From the NCBI GenBank assembly GCA_963565915.1, contig OY751494.1, positions 1,550,001-1,614,000 on the forward strand: a stretch of DNA of 64,000 nucleotides, read 5' to 3'. The notes beneath the pieces are model-generated. The model searched no databases. It saw only the letters and a program-made list of their open reading frames with translations, and had not been told where the DNA came from. The translations under genes were made by a program, and so were the position numbers. The stretch is from Entoloma clypeatum. Taxonomy: Eukaryota > Basidiomycota > Agaricomycetes > Agaricales > Entolomataceae. Positions 42,545 to 54,048 of the stretch are shown piece by piece; positions within the stretch are counted from its first letter, which is position 1, and the number at the start of each line of letters is the position of its first letter.

Positions 42545-43739
42545 TGTGTTACTCAAAGCAGCAGATCTATGCCCACTTCACCACCAACAGACTGAGTACA
42601 ACCATTGGTCACGAAATGAGAGACTTGACCCCTTCTCGCAACCAACAGATGCACAGGAACAGAGATTCCTTAGAGATCTACAGAGAAAATACTCTGAACG
42701 TTTTGCCACCAATTCTGCCGACGAGTTCCCTGACGAATTTACTTTTGACTCTGGGCAGTCAGATATTGAACAGATGCCTAGAACAGGGACTCATTTTCAA
42801 TCCTTACCTGTATCCCGAACCCCATCTTCATCCCAACAACCTGACCCCTCTCCTCCTCTGCAGACTCTAGACATGGCAGAAGCTCTGGCAGTACAAACAA
42901 TGGATACATCCAAGATCATCAAGGATCCTGGGATGTTCAAGGACAGACACACCTTTGACGAGTGGTGGAAAGCCACCAAACTATACATCAGGTTCCAAAA
43001 GAGCCTACCAAATGATCAGAAGATTCTTGCGGTACTATCCCGCATGATGGAAGGGTCCAGCAGGCACTGGGCCAGTAACAAGTTAGACACTCTTACTGTT
43101 GACAACAAGAACATCACCTGGCTAGGTTTCTCCGATGATATCGCCACATGATTCTCCATCGCCAACAAGTCGGTCGCTGCCAAAGCAAGACTTGAAGTCC
43201 TGAGACAAGAGAAATGCACCGTCAACGAATTCTTGGACAAATTCGAAGAGCTCTTGAAGCTGTCAAACCTTGGCGAAGAGACTGGGAAATACATCCTAGA
43301 AAAGAATGTCAACCGCAGAATCTCTGAACAAGTGGCTAGTGATGGCAAGACATACTCTGAGTACGCAAAGGAGATCCAAAACAAGGGATGACAGATGGAG
43401 GGACACGCACTGGTCATCCGAGGTGGCAGCGACATGCACACCAGATCAGGTACCACTTATGGTGGTCAGGGCAAGGCCATGGAGATCGACAAAGCAGGAG
43501 TGGCCTGTTGCTACAACTGTCAACACTTCGGTCACCTGGCTAAAGACTGCAGCGCTCCAAAGAAGAAAGATGGTCGCAAGTGTTTCAACTGCGACCAAGA
43601 AGGCCATATTGCGTGCAACTGCCGCAAGCTGAAGAAGAACTCTGGAAGGGTTAGGAAGGTGTCTGAGGAAGATGCCGAGAATGATGAAACCACAATCTTA
43701 GAAGCCGACGAGAAGGATTTTCCTGAAGGGTCTGATTAA
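42545..43739 (+). pseudogene. G3 gag
   Basis: MCYSKQQIYAHFTT is followed by a loss of about 8 bp relative to G4, which shifts the frame. The Gag core (DPGMFKDRHTFDEWWKATKL) and the double CCHC knuckle (CYNCQHFGHLAKDC and CFNCDQEGHIACNC, with Cys for Arg) are otherwise readable. TGA stands at 43149-43151 and at 43389-43391, both at CGA sites of G4. The upstream ORF A frame (about 42188-42595) is present, without its ATG, and is cut short by the same 8-bp loss. Confidence 0.87.
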
Positions 43740-45774
43740 ATGACGCTAAGTCGCAACCCTTATCTATTAAACGGACTTGCTTGCCTTGTATGACTGCAGA
43801 CAATAGAACCTATGTCATCCCTGCCAAGCGAGCCGCTGTGTCAACTAAGATTGTGAAGGGAGATAAACCTCCGAAAAGACGAGAGATCAGGCTGTTAGCT
43901 CAGCTCAAAACACGACGAGGACCAAAGGTCATCCGACCTGAGGTTGATAGCGGATGTGAGCGCACATGCATCCATCCCAGAATAGTATATGAACAGAACC
44001 TCCCCACACGAGGAATACCACCCATAGCAATTCTAAATGGGGATGGATCACCAAATCGACAACAGAAAGTGAGCCAACTTGCCGAAGTCAAGCTGGATTT
44101 GGGAGCACATCAGAAAACCATAGAAGCAATGGTACTGGACATTGGGAGAACGGACATGCTCTTGGGACATGATTGGTTGGTACACCACAACCCCACAATC
44201 AATTGGACAACCGGCGCTGTAACATTTGACCGGTGCCCAACAACATGCCGAACCAAACACTCAGATTTAAAGGTCAACCTTGATGGTCGCAAACACCAGG
44301 TGTGCATGGTTGAGGTGCACAACAAAGATGCACCCAAAAAGTCAGATCAGAAATGGAAGCCTGGAGACCCTATCTTGAAAGCCGTCACTCCCACACCACC
44401 TCCCACAACCAAACGACCCTCATATGTTGATCAATTTGCTCATCTCTTCGAGAGGGAGAACTTTGATAAGATCCCAAAGGAGAGGGAGTGGGACCATGGT
44501 ATTGAACTTACACCAGATGCACCAAAGGAACTAGGGGGAAATACATATCCCATGACACAAAAGGAACAAGAGGAATTGGACGCATTCATCAACGAGGGTC
44601 TAGCAACCAGAAAGATCTGCCCATCCAAATCCCCTTATGCCTCCCCTTGCTTCTTCATCAACAAGAAGGATGGTTCCAAATGATTGGTACAAGATTACCA
44701 CATGGTCAATAAATTCACGGTCAAAGACAAGTTCCCACTCCCACGAATATCCAATCACTTGGACGTGCTGAAAGATGCAGTCTACTTCAATAAGATGGAC
44801 ATCATGTGGGGCTATAACAACATCCGGATTAAGGAGGGCGATGAATGGAAAGCTGCGTTCCTCACCAGTCGAGGATTGTTCGGACCATTGGTCATGTTTT
44901 TCGGCCTTTGCAACTCCCCGGGAACGTTCTCTCAGATGATGGCTAGTCTATTTCAGGACCAGATCTGCTGATGTATCTGTGTGATCTACATGGATGACAT
45001 CATGGTTATTGGTAAAACCAAGAAAGAACTCGCATGAAACACCAAAGAAATTCTACAGATCCTATCGGACAATGATTTGTTCCTAAAGAAGAAGAAGTGT
45101 TTCTGGGAAGTAACAAAATGTCCTATATTGGGATATGTTGTTGGTGAGGGACATGTCGAAATGGAAACTGAGAAGGTGGATACGATCCGAAACTGGCGAG
45201 CACCCACATCAAAAAAGGAAGTTCAGAAGTTTCTTGGATTTGCTAACTTCTATCAATGTTTTATTGAAGGGTACTCAAACATTGCGAAACCTCTCACTGC
45301 GCTCACAGGCGGTATGGCATTTACTTGGGGACCAACAGAGCAGCAAGCCTTTGAAGGTCTCATATGGGCAATTACATTGACACCAGTCTTGGCATTACTG
45401 AAACCAGATGGATAGTTCAGGGTTGAAACCGATGCATCGGGCTATGCCATTGGAGCAGTACTCTCTCAGAAGCAAGATGACAAATGGCATTCCATTGTGC
45501 TCTTGTTGCAGACCATGTCCGCAGCCGAACAGAATTATGAGATATACGACAAGAAACTCCTGGAGGTCATGGAAGCATTGAAAGATTGGAGACACTATCT
45601 GCTCGAAGCCAGGGAACGTTTCGAGATCTTGACCGATCACAAGAACCTGGAATATTTCTGTCGTCCTCAGGACCCAAATCAACAACAGTGGCACTGGAAG
45701 ATGAAGTTACAAGACTATGACTTCGAATTATGGCATGTGCCCGGCAAGACCAATGCAAAAGCAGACATCCTGTC

Positions 45775-46272
45775 TAGTGTTTGAAAGTCCAGTCCAGTCC
45801 GGTTTTTTGCCCAAAAAATTGAGAACCTAGAACCAAGACTGGTTGAGTGGTTTCTCCAAAAAACTGAAACCAGGACTGGACTGGTCAAAGACTGGTGAAC
45901 CAGTCTTTCCTTTCTCAAAAAGGTAAACCAGGACTGGTTTGAACTGGTTTAAACTGATTATTTCCAATTTATTAAAACTGTTTCAAAATATCATTTGTAA
46001 CACATTTCAAAACATTTTATAGAAGCTTTGATGAACAAAATCTATATGAACCTATATGAACCTGTGTGAACCTATGACCAGTTTACATTTTTTGAGTCTC
46101 AAATCAAGACTGGTGTTGAACCAGTCTTCTTTTTTTCCAAAATTTGAAGAACCTGAGACTGGTCAATTCTCAAAAATCTGAAACTTGAGACTGCAGTCCA
46201 GTCTCTCACCAGTCTTTACCAGTCTGGTTCTGGTTCAGTTCTAGGTCTTTGAGACTGGACTTCAAAACACTA
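45775..46272. mobile_element. hAT-like MITE (498 bp), complete
   Basis: Perfect 8-bp TSD ATCCTGTC at 45767-45774 and 46273-46280. The ends are TAGTGTTTGAAAGTCCAGTC and GGACTTCAAAACACTA, inverted repeats. The undisturbed target is seen in G4 near 59360. The interior is rich in GACTGG/CCAGTC and has no gene. Confidence 0.93.
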
Positions 46273-47842
46273 ATCCTGTCGCGCTTACCCTGGTATGAAA
46301 CAGAACTCGAACCACAAGACAGTGACCAAATGCTCAAGGAGGGACTATTTTTGAAACGGTTGGAATCAGAAGATGTGGTACAAATGGAGATGTTCACGGA
46401 GGAACAATTCTTTGAAGGGGATGAAACATCTGATTCCATCAAGATTGGAAACATCACAACCATCGAAAACCCATGGATCGCACGCATCAAGGCTTTGAAC
46501 CGCATGGAGACAAAAGTGACCCAAGGTCTGAAGAAGAATCCTCATTGGTATCAGCAGGAAAATGGGATCACCTATGCAGGAGAATGAGTCTATGTCCCGC
46601 CAGATCCACAATTACGTCAAGAGTTGATGTTCAAATCATACAATACAGCAGTAGCTGGACATCCAGGACAGTACCGAATGCATGAACTCCTCACTCACAC
46701 CTACTGGTAGCCTACCATACTGCATGATGTGAAGAAGTACATGAAGGGTTGCGACACTTGTCAATGCAACAAGATCCACCGACAGAAGTGACATGCTCCG
46801 TCACATCCCCATGCAGTGCCAAGTCACCCATGGGAAGACATAGGGATCGACATTGTGGGACCGATACCAGAATCTGATGGAAAGAATGCAATTCTGGTCA
46901 TCATGGATAGACATTTGAAGATGCTTCACCTCATTCCGACAACCATGGAATTATCAGCTGAAGAATTAGCCAAGATCTATTGGGATCAGGTATGGAAGCT
47001 TCATGGGATCCCCAAGAAGATCATCAGCGATAGGGGACCGCAGTTCGCCGCGAAGTTCATGGAGATACTCTGCCGCATGCTAGGGATCAAGAGGAACCTG
47101 TCCACCATATACCACCCACATGCTAGGGATCAAGAGGAACCTGTCCACCACATACCACCCACAGACCGATGGACAGGCCAAGCGATTGCATCAGGAAACA
47201 GAGGCATTCTTATGGAACTTTGTCAACCATCTACAGGATGATTGGGCTGAGTGGATCACAATTGCAGAGTTCCAGTACAATGACAAAGAACATCAGGCGA
47301 TGAAGCACACCCCATTCTACCTCAACTATGGTTTACATCCTTGGAGGGGAGAACTTGTGTTAGAAGATACCAATCCGGATGCCAACAACTTCTTGGAGAG
47401 ACTCAAACAGGCACGAGAAGAAGCCAATGTAGCGCTGAACAAGCGCAGGATCAGATGAAGAAGACAGTTGACACATGACAAAGTCTGTCTCAGGACTACT
47501 GCATTGGAGATAAGGTGTGGCTAGAAGGGACTAACATCAGGACCAATCGCCCCTCAAAGAAACTTGATGCACTCCGACATGGACCATTCAAAGTTCTAGA
47601 GAAGAAAGGAGCTAGCGTGTACCTTCTTGATCTTCCGAAGACTTGGAAGATGATTCACCCTGTGTTCAACAAGACCCTGTTGTCACCATATGAAACTCCG
47701 AAGTATGCCATCCAGAAAAAAAAACCAGCCCCTGATCCGATCATTTGTTGAAGGATGAGAAGAGTACCATGTGTCTATGATCCTAGACTCTCAAAAGTTC
47801 TGTGGAAAGATCCAGTACCTCGTCCAGTGGGAAGGATATGGC

Positions 47843-48152
47843 TGTTGAAGTGCCACCTGGGCGCTAGCCACAGGTGTACTGAGCAACATAGCTACAGTGG
47901 AAGTACTCTACGATACCGCTATGGTCACTTACATGGTTTGGAGGGGGTAAGGCTAGTGAGAGCGGTTGAGGCTGGTGAGAGCGATGGAGCTGGTTAAGAG
48001 TCAAGAGACAACTTGTTGATATTGACAGTTTCCTGGTCTTATATACCGTACTACTGTTTGTACCAACCAAACAAGTATGTAATGAAGATATGTAAAGGTC
48101 ACGTGATGTAATCTAATCTAATCTAATCTACGTGATGGGAAAAGTTTCAACA
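47843..48152 (-). repeat. C4 3' LTR (310 bp)
   Basis: Reads on the minus strand from TGTTGAAACTTTTCCC to GGCACTTCAACA. Confidence 0.95.
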
Positions 48153-48229
48153 CCCCCCCATATTTAGTACATACTTCTAAATACATCTTACTTTTTCCCA
48201 CATATATATATATAGGTACTCTGTTTCGC

Positions 48230-51200
48230 CTAGTTTTTTATCAATCCGAAGTACGGGATAAACTTGGAAAAGAGGATTTTTCCCAGATTCTTAGTTAAAA
48301 GGTCTGCAGGGTTGTTCACTCCTTCAATGAATTCGACCATAATTATCCCTTCGGAGACTTTTTCTCTGACGAAGTGGAATCGCACGTCAATGTGCTTGGA
48401 TCGCTTCTCAGTTACAGGGTTGGATGCGATGAAGACGGAGCCGTTGTTATCTCCGTAGATCGGTACTGATCCGATCTGCATTCCAAGTTCGGCAAGCATG
48501 CTTCTCAGCCATGTTGCTGCGCGACTGCAGTCTGATAACGCCATATACTCTGCTTCTGTGGAAGAGAGGGCGATGGTCTTTTGCGCCGATGATACCCATG
48601 TCACTGCTCCAGACGCCAGTGATATGAAGAAGCCAGTGGTAGACCTCCTCGTGTTTTCATCTGACGCCCAGTCGGAGTCTGTGAATGCATAGATTCCTTT
48701 CCCTGAGTCACCATCATACATGATTGCGTAATTTTTTGTCGCTTTCAGATACCTGCAAATATCTCTAGCCACTTCTAAATGGCGTTTGGTGGGATTTGCG
48801 GAAAATTGCAACATTTTGATCACGGCAAAACAGATGTCTGGCCTTGTTCCAATCATCAGATATAGAAGTGATCCGATGACGGATTGGTACTTTGATCGAA
48901 GTTCTGCATTGGGTTCATCTTCGGACATCATGGGTTTGTAGCCCGTAGGAAGTGGGGTATGGGTGGCGTTAGATTTGCTCATCCCCATTCGTTCGAGTAT
49001 TTTCTCAAGGTAAGGTACTTGATCAATGAAGATATGTTTCCCGCATTGCCTTATTTGGATAGAGAGAAATTCTTTCGGTTCCCCATCAGGCACAAGGTGC
49101 CCTAGGTCCCTACATTCCCATGTGGTCATGAAGGCCTTCTTTTTCTCTAGCGTATATTCCCGGTTTGTGCCGAGAAAAGCAGAGTCGTCGACATAGATGA
49201 CGGCGATTACAATTTCCCCGCTGGTACTTTTGTGAATGAACACTCCCGCATCGGAGTGAAGCCGGACAAAGCCGAGCTTTTTCATGGAGGAATCAAGTTC
49301 CCTCCACCAGGCTAATGCGGCCTGCTTAAGTCCATATAGAGCTTTGAATAGTTGGTACACGAGGTGTTCTTTCCCTTTTACTATGTAGCCCTCAGGCTGT
49401 CGCATGTAAATGACTTCACGGAGCGTTCCATAGAGGAAGGCTGATGAGACGTCCAAAAGTGTCATGAACCACCCTTCAAGGGCTGTCAATGCCAGTATTA
49501 GTCGGACGGTTTCATATCTTACGACTGGTGAGAAGATCTGATCAAAGTCGATCCCTTCTACCTGTGAAAAGCCTTTTGCGACAAGGCATGCTTTCAGACG
49601 CCCGTCAGACTTTTCGTTATAGACCCATTTGTTCCTTAGAGCTTTCCTCCCTGCAGGCAGGGGTACTAGCTCCGTGATCACCCCGCGGCGTTTGAGCATG
49701 TCTAGCTCTTTACGTTCAGCCGCATACCAGTCTTCTTTATTTGGAAGAGGGTATATGTCTTTATGGGACATTTCAATAATACCAACTTGGACTGATATTG
49801 CCTCCATCAGGAGGTCATTCATCCATGCCGTTTGACCGCCCAATCTCCGTCTTCGATCTAATTTTTCAAGATCAGACGCTGGAGTGTCTTCCCCATAGAT
49901 GCTTCCTGGCATCTTCCGAACTCGTCGTTCCCTGATTGGTCGATCTGGTACTTGCTCGGGTTCCGGAGTGGGTACTCGCGGTTCATCATCAGGCTCACTG
50001 GCAGGCAATTCGTTGTCTGATTCAGGTTGATCCTGTTCAATGGGAACTGGGTTATGAGGTGTTTCGTTGTGACTATCGTCGTCATTGCTGCCGGGAATGA
50101 GATCCTCAAACTCATCAGCCGGCTCTGGGTTTTCCATTTCTGGGTGGTTTTCTGGCAACGGGTCGATGTGGCATCTAGGGTACTTGCTTTCATCAAAGAT
50201 AGCTTTCCCGCCCATGAAAATCGTGTTGGTCTCAGGATCCATGAAGCGGTATCCTTTGACCCCTGGTTTCGATCCGAGATAAATCATCAATCGGGATCTT
50301 GATTCCAGGGAGTTCCTACGTTTCTCCTCTGGGATATATACATATGCCTGACATCCAAATACTCTGATGCTGGACATGTCGGGGATCTCATTGGTCACCC
50401 TGAAGTAAGGGGTTTTCCATTCAAGACGCTGCATGGGGGTTCTGTTGTAGAGAAATGCTGCGTGTTCCAAACAGAATTCCCACCACATAGGCGGTAAGCA
50501 TGCATCGAAGCGCAATGCCTGAGATTTTTCCCATAGTGTTCGATTGATCCTTTCTGCTCTACCATTCTGCTGGTGCTGATATGGGAGCGTGACGTCGATC
50601 AGAATTCCATGATCGGCAAGTACATCTTTGTATTCGTCAAATTCTCCACCTCCATCAACTCGCCACTTCTTAGGAGTAGCGGCAAATTGGTTCTGGATCA
50701 TCGCAAGAAACTGTCTTAGTGCCGTGATGGCACCAGACTTTTTCCTAAGCAAGACGACCCAGACATGAGATGAAAAATCGTCCAGAAACGTGAGGAAGTA
50801 TTTGTACTTGTGGTACGATGCCGTGGATATCTGTTTCAGGTCTGAATGAATCAGGTCGAAGGGTTTGACAGCCCTCGTCATTGAATTGGGGTATGACTGA
50901 TTCGGCATTTTCCCTTTGAGGCACCCCGTGCAGCTTTCCTGTGATTTCTCACGTACTAACGTTCTGGGTACTCCTTTGGTACTAGTGGGAATTTTATTGA
51001 GCGCCTGGTCATTTGGGTGGCCAAGACGTTTATGCCAGGTTTCGACAGTGATTTCGCTAGAGATCGCGTGGATTTGGTCATAGCGTATTTCAATGTCTAA
51101 CCAATAAATGGTTTGTCCGAGAATGTGAGGCGAGAACTGTATTTTGTTCTGTCCTTTGGAGATGTTGATTTCTCCACGCATTCCGTCTACTTTGTAACCG

Positions 51201-52957
51201 TGATTGAGGAAGACGCCTAGGGACAATAGGCGTGTGTCCATGTCCGGAATGTAGAATACAGGTCGGAGAAGGTGGGTTTTTATTTCCCCATTTAGGGTAT
51301 GCCGCACTGGAACGGCCCCAACTCCGAGAATTTCCAGTTTCTTTCCCTTTGCAGCTGTTTGGACAAATCGCTTAGCCTTGAGAGGCCTGTAATACGCGAA
51401 GTCTTTGAACTCATGGGTAAAGTGTAATGATGCGCCAGAATCTAAGATCCACTGAGCGCGTTCTCTCTCTTTGCAGTGTGTGCAGGACGCGAAATGTTTG
51501 ATATATTTTTTGTACAGATCATCACTAAAGAGATCTATACTATCTGCATTGGTACTAGCTAATATATATTCAAACGTCTGTGCGTGATTATTAGCGTTTC
51601 CCATTTGGTCAAGTTTGAGAGAAGAATGTGACGAACCGTCAAGTTCGATCAGCCCATCTTCGAATTGTTCCGGCCCCATCCGCTCACTTTGATGGTCTAT
51701 GTCCATCATCTTCAGTGATTCTTCTATCGACGGGGCTACGCGACGCTGTTTAGCCGGCCTTTCGTCGATGTCAGGAATGATGGTGTCTAGGATACGAAGG
51801 TTCGATCCAGAGGGACGAGCACCAATGTTCCGCGCGAGTTTGCGGATGTGATCGTTCTTTTTCCACGCAGACGGCTTGCCCGAAGGAAGCCCGGTGTACT
51901 GGGATGGAGGCGGGTTCATTCGCTGAAGGAGCGACTGCATTCTTTGAGAGTCTGGCTGGGCGGTACTCATCATTTTTCCGCGCCCAGTGACGGTTGTGAA
52001 GGATGGCGGCGGAAGAGGAGGGAAGTGGATGGCGGGAGCAACAAACTCAACCGTTTCTTCCACATGGTCGGACGTGTTGTCCGCATTGTTAGCGCTTTTC
52101 TTCTGATTGCGCCAACGTCCCTTTCCCTTCTTCTTCTCAGAAGCGGTACTTGGGTCGGCCGAGTTAGGCTGCTCGTCAGCATCGTTCTGCGAGGTACTCA
52201 GCTTTTGCTGCCTTTCCCATTTGGGGTCCTGCCCCTTTCGCTTTGTCCCGGAAATTTTCTGGGCCTGCTCATTGGACGCACGAGTAGACCCGACCGAATA
52301 CTTGCGCCTGTACTCCGAGATGATGCTCTTGGCGACGGCTTTATAGGTGAAATCGTCGGCGTCGTAGACCTGGAAAAGGGCAGTGGAGAGTGACGACCAG
52401 GCGTCGGGAATCGCATTGGCCAGGATCATTGCCTGCATCAGATCGGGGACGACAAAGTTCGAATCGGCGAGCCGAGCGAAAAGAGACCCCAGGCGTTCGA
52501 TTTCAGGCACGGGGTCGCATCCAGACAGCTTGAAGGTGGCGGCGGTCTTGAAGTCGCCGAAGATGATGGCCGGGGATACCTTGGAGTAGTTATCTTTTAG
52601 CGTTTTCCACGCGTCAAGTGCCAAGGTGCTGTCCTTGATGTGGTGTCTGATCGCCTCAGAGACCTTCAGGCGTATCGCCCCGAGAGCTACGTCGTCGTCC
52701 CTGATCCAGGCTTTTTCTTCCTTACGGAAGCCGGGCTGGTCGATCGTGGTAGCCAGTACAGGGGGAGCAGCAGCAGTGGCACCAGGGGTGGAGACCGTGG
52801 TGGTGAAGTCGGCGATGACAGGGCAGACGATGTCGCCAGAAACCAGGCACCAGACTCCTTGATGGAGGAGGTAGGACTTCATTTTTTTGGCCCAGCTCTG
52901 GTAGTCGATGCCGTCGAAGGGAGTGATGATGTCAAGAGCAGAGCGAGAGGTAGACAT
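48230..52957 (-). CDS. C4 gag-pol polyprotein, 1575 aa, intact
   Basis: Open frame from ATG 52957 (MSTSRSALDIITPFDG) to the stop at 48230. I chose this start over one 57 bp upstream because C1 aligns here. Order by residue: gag N-terminus with WAKKMKSYLLHQGVW, gag body to about 400 with Lys/Arg-rich stretches but no clear CCHC knuckle, protease ILDSGAS near 503-509, WHKRLGHP near 640, integrase core with HSDLKQ near 706, DGGGEF near 768 and NGRAER near 802, RVT_2 from about 1110 with YVDDSAFLG near 1255, and RNase H with FTDSDWAS, SSTEAEY and HIDVRFHF. All catalytic motifs I can identify are present. It makes the capsid, protease, integrase and RT needed for copia transposition. Confidence 0.95.
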   Translation of the reverse strand: MSTSRSALDIITPFDGIDYQSWAKKMKSYLLHQGVWCLVSGDIVCPVIADFTTTVSTPGATAAAPPVLATTIDQPGFRKEEKAWIRDDDVALGAIRLKVSEAIRHHIKDSTLALDAWKTLKDNYSKVSPAIIFGDFKTAATFKLSGCDPVPEIERLGSLFARLADSNFVVPDLMQAMILANAIPDAWSSLSTALFQVYDADDFTYKAVAKSIISEYRRKYSVGSTRASNEQAQKISGTKRKGQDPKWERQQKLSTSQNDADEQPNSADPSTASEKKKGKGRWRNQKKSANNADNTSDHVEETVEFVAPAIHFPPLPPPSFTTVTGRGKMMSTAQPDSQRMQSLLQRMNPPPSQYTGLPSGKPSAWKKNDHIRKLARNIGARPSGSNLRILDTIIPDIDERPAKQRRVAPSIEESLKMMDIDHQSERMGPEQFEDGLIELDGSSHSSLKLDQMGNANNHAQTFEYILASTNADSIDLFSDDLYKKYIKHFASCTHCKERERAQWILDSGASLHFTHEFKDFAYYRPLKAKRFVQTAAKGKKLEILGVGAVPVRHTLNGEIKTHLLRPVFYIPDMDTRLLSLGVFLNHGYKVDGMRGEINISKGQNKIQFSPHILGQTIYWLDIEIRYDQIHAISSEITVETWHKRLGHPNDQALNKIPTSTKGVPRTLVREKSQESCTGCLKGKMPNQSYPNSMTRAVKPFDLIHSDLKQISTASYHKYKYFLTFLDDFSSHVWVVLLRKKSGAITALRQFLAMIQNQFAATPKKWRVDGGGEFDEYKDVLADHGILIDVTLPYQHQQNGRAERINRTLWEKSQALRFDACLPPMWWEFCLEHAAFLYNRTPMQRLEWKTPYFRVTNEIPDMSSIRVFGCQAYVYIPEEKRRNSLESRSRLMIYLGSKPGVKGYRFMDPETNTIFMGGKAIFDESKYPRCHIDPLPENHPEMENPEPADEFEDLIPGSNDDDSHNETPHNPVPIEQDQPESDNELPASEPDDEPRVPTPEPEQVPDRPIRERRVRKMPGSIYGEDTPASDLEKLDRRRRLGGQTAWMNDLLMEAISVQVGIIEMSHKDIYPLPNKEDWYAAERKELDMLKRRGVITELVPLPAGRKALRNKWVYNEKSDGRLKACLVAKGFSQVEGIDFDQIFSPVVRYETVRLILALTALEGWFMTLLDVSSAFLYGTLREVIYMRQPEGYIVKGKEHLVYQLFKALYGLKQAALAWWRELDSSMKKLGFVRLHSDAGVFIHKSTSGEIVIAVIYVDDSAFLGTNREYTLEKKKAFMTTWECRDLGHLVPDGEPKEFLSIQIRQCGKHIFIDQVPYLEKILERMGMSKSNATHTPLPTGYKPMMSEDEPNAELRSKYQSVIGSLLYLMIGTRPDICFAVIKMLQFSANPTKRHLEVARDICRYLKATKNYAIMYDGDSGKGIYAFTDSDWASDENTRRSTTGFFISLASGAVTWVSSAQKTIALSSTEAEYMALSDCSRAATWLRSMLAELGMQIGSVPIYGDNNGSVFIASNPVTEKRSKHIDVRFHFVREKVSEGIIMVEFIEGVNNPADLLTKNLGKILFSKFIPYFGLIKN

Positions 52958-53307
52958 TGTAGATGAATCTAAAAAAGGGTTCCCAATCAGTGATGTGTTA
53001 TGAATATGATTCAAGAAAACAATTAAATGATTCCTTATGACATATTCCCTTTAGGAATAGCGGTCACAGGAAAACCCTTTATATGTCAGAAACATATAAG
53101 GTGCGATCAACGTTTCCACATGGAGTGTACTAGGTCAATCCCCTTAGGGACATCTCATGACAGGTACTTGTCGTAATGACGTTCCCAGGTTCATATGTGA
53201 AGAAGTAAGACTCAGAACCTAGATCTTTCGATCGGTTCTTTGCCAACCAGGGTAGAGTGGGCAGGTACTCGCTGTTGCCAGCGTTTCCCAAGTCCCTCTG
53301 CTATCCG

Positions 53308-53319
53308 GGGCCCATAACC
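53308..53319 (-). other. Primer-binding site, half-tRNA-iMet type (C4)
   Basis: Sense GGTTATGGGCCC, directly after the 5' LTR. Confidence 0.8.
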
Positions 53320-53629
53320 TGTTGAAGTTCCACCTGGGCGCTAGCCACAGGTGTACTGAGCAACATAGCTACAGTGGAAGTACTCTACAATACCGCTATG
53401 GTCACTTACATGGTTTGGAGGGGGTAAGGCTAGTGAGAGCGGTTGAGGCTGGTGAGAGCGATGGAGCTGGTTAAGAGTCAAGAGACAACTTGTTGATATT
53501 GACAGTTTCCTGGTCTTATATACTGTACTACTGTTTGTACCAACCAAACAAGTATGTAATGAAGATATGTAAAGGTCACGTGATGTAATCTAATCTAATC
53601 TAATCTACGTGATGGGAAAAGTTTCAACA
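53320..53629 (-). repeat. C4 5' LTR (310 bp)
   Basis: Matches 47843-48152 with three substitutions. Sense TATATAAGACC serves as the likely TATA box. Confidence 0.95.
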
Positions 53630-54048
53630 ATGGCCCAGAAGAGAACACATGGGAACCTCAAGCTAATGTTCAGAATGCTCAAGATTTGATCTGTGATTTC
53701 CATCAGCAGAACCCATCATGCCCACAATAAAAAGCAACTTTTGAAATCCATGACAGTATCGACCTCATCAGTCAACCACACACTGAGTTCCCCGCTCTAG
53801 TCCCTTCCCTGCCCAATATAGTCTCTCCATTCTTCTTCTATCTCTCAACCATCCTTGCTGCTATGTCTAACACCACCACTACCTCCACCTCCACTGCCGA
53901 CATCAACCCTGCCATCGCCGCCCTTATGAACAAAGCACTCTCCATGAGAGACCAAATCCACACCCTCGAAACTTCCCTTGCCGACCTCCTTCATCGACAG
54001 ATGCATATCCGGCTTCACTCATTGTCCAACCTCCCTGTCGCCCTGAAC

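Larger units (their letters stand above)
47843..53629 (-). mobile_element. Ty1/copia retrotransposon C4, intact
   Basis: Two 310-bp LTRs with three differences seen, TSD ATGGC at 47838-47842 and 53630-53634. Primer site on the minus strand at 53319-53308, polypurine tract (G run) at 48153-48160, and one uninterrupted polyprotein frame. It lies in the chromodomain of G3. It is the best candidate for an autonomous element in this window. Confidence 0.95.
43790..53730 (+). pseudogene. G3 pol, interrupted by a MITE and copia C4
   Basis: The protease frame is open from MTADNRTYVIP (43790) to TGA 44681-44683, with VDSGCERTCIHP. RT follows with an intact YMDDIMVIG near 45000. RNase H has ETDASGYAIGAVLS and the integrase HHCC domain reads GCDTCQCNK. 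The core has DIVGPIPESDGKNA and SDRGPQFAAKF. A 43-bp tandem duplication at 47076-47161 shifts the frame before the catalytic Glu. Many TGA codons mark CpG decay, and TAG at 45413 and 46708 are further breaks. The chromodomain is cut after YLVQ... at 47842 by C4 and finishes at 53635-53730 ([18 protein letters not shown]). Confidence 0.85.
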
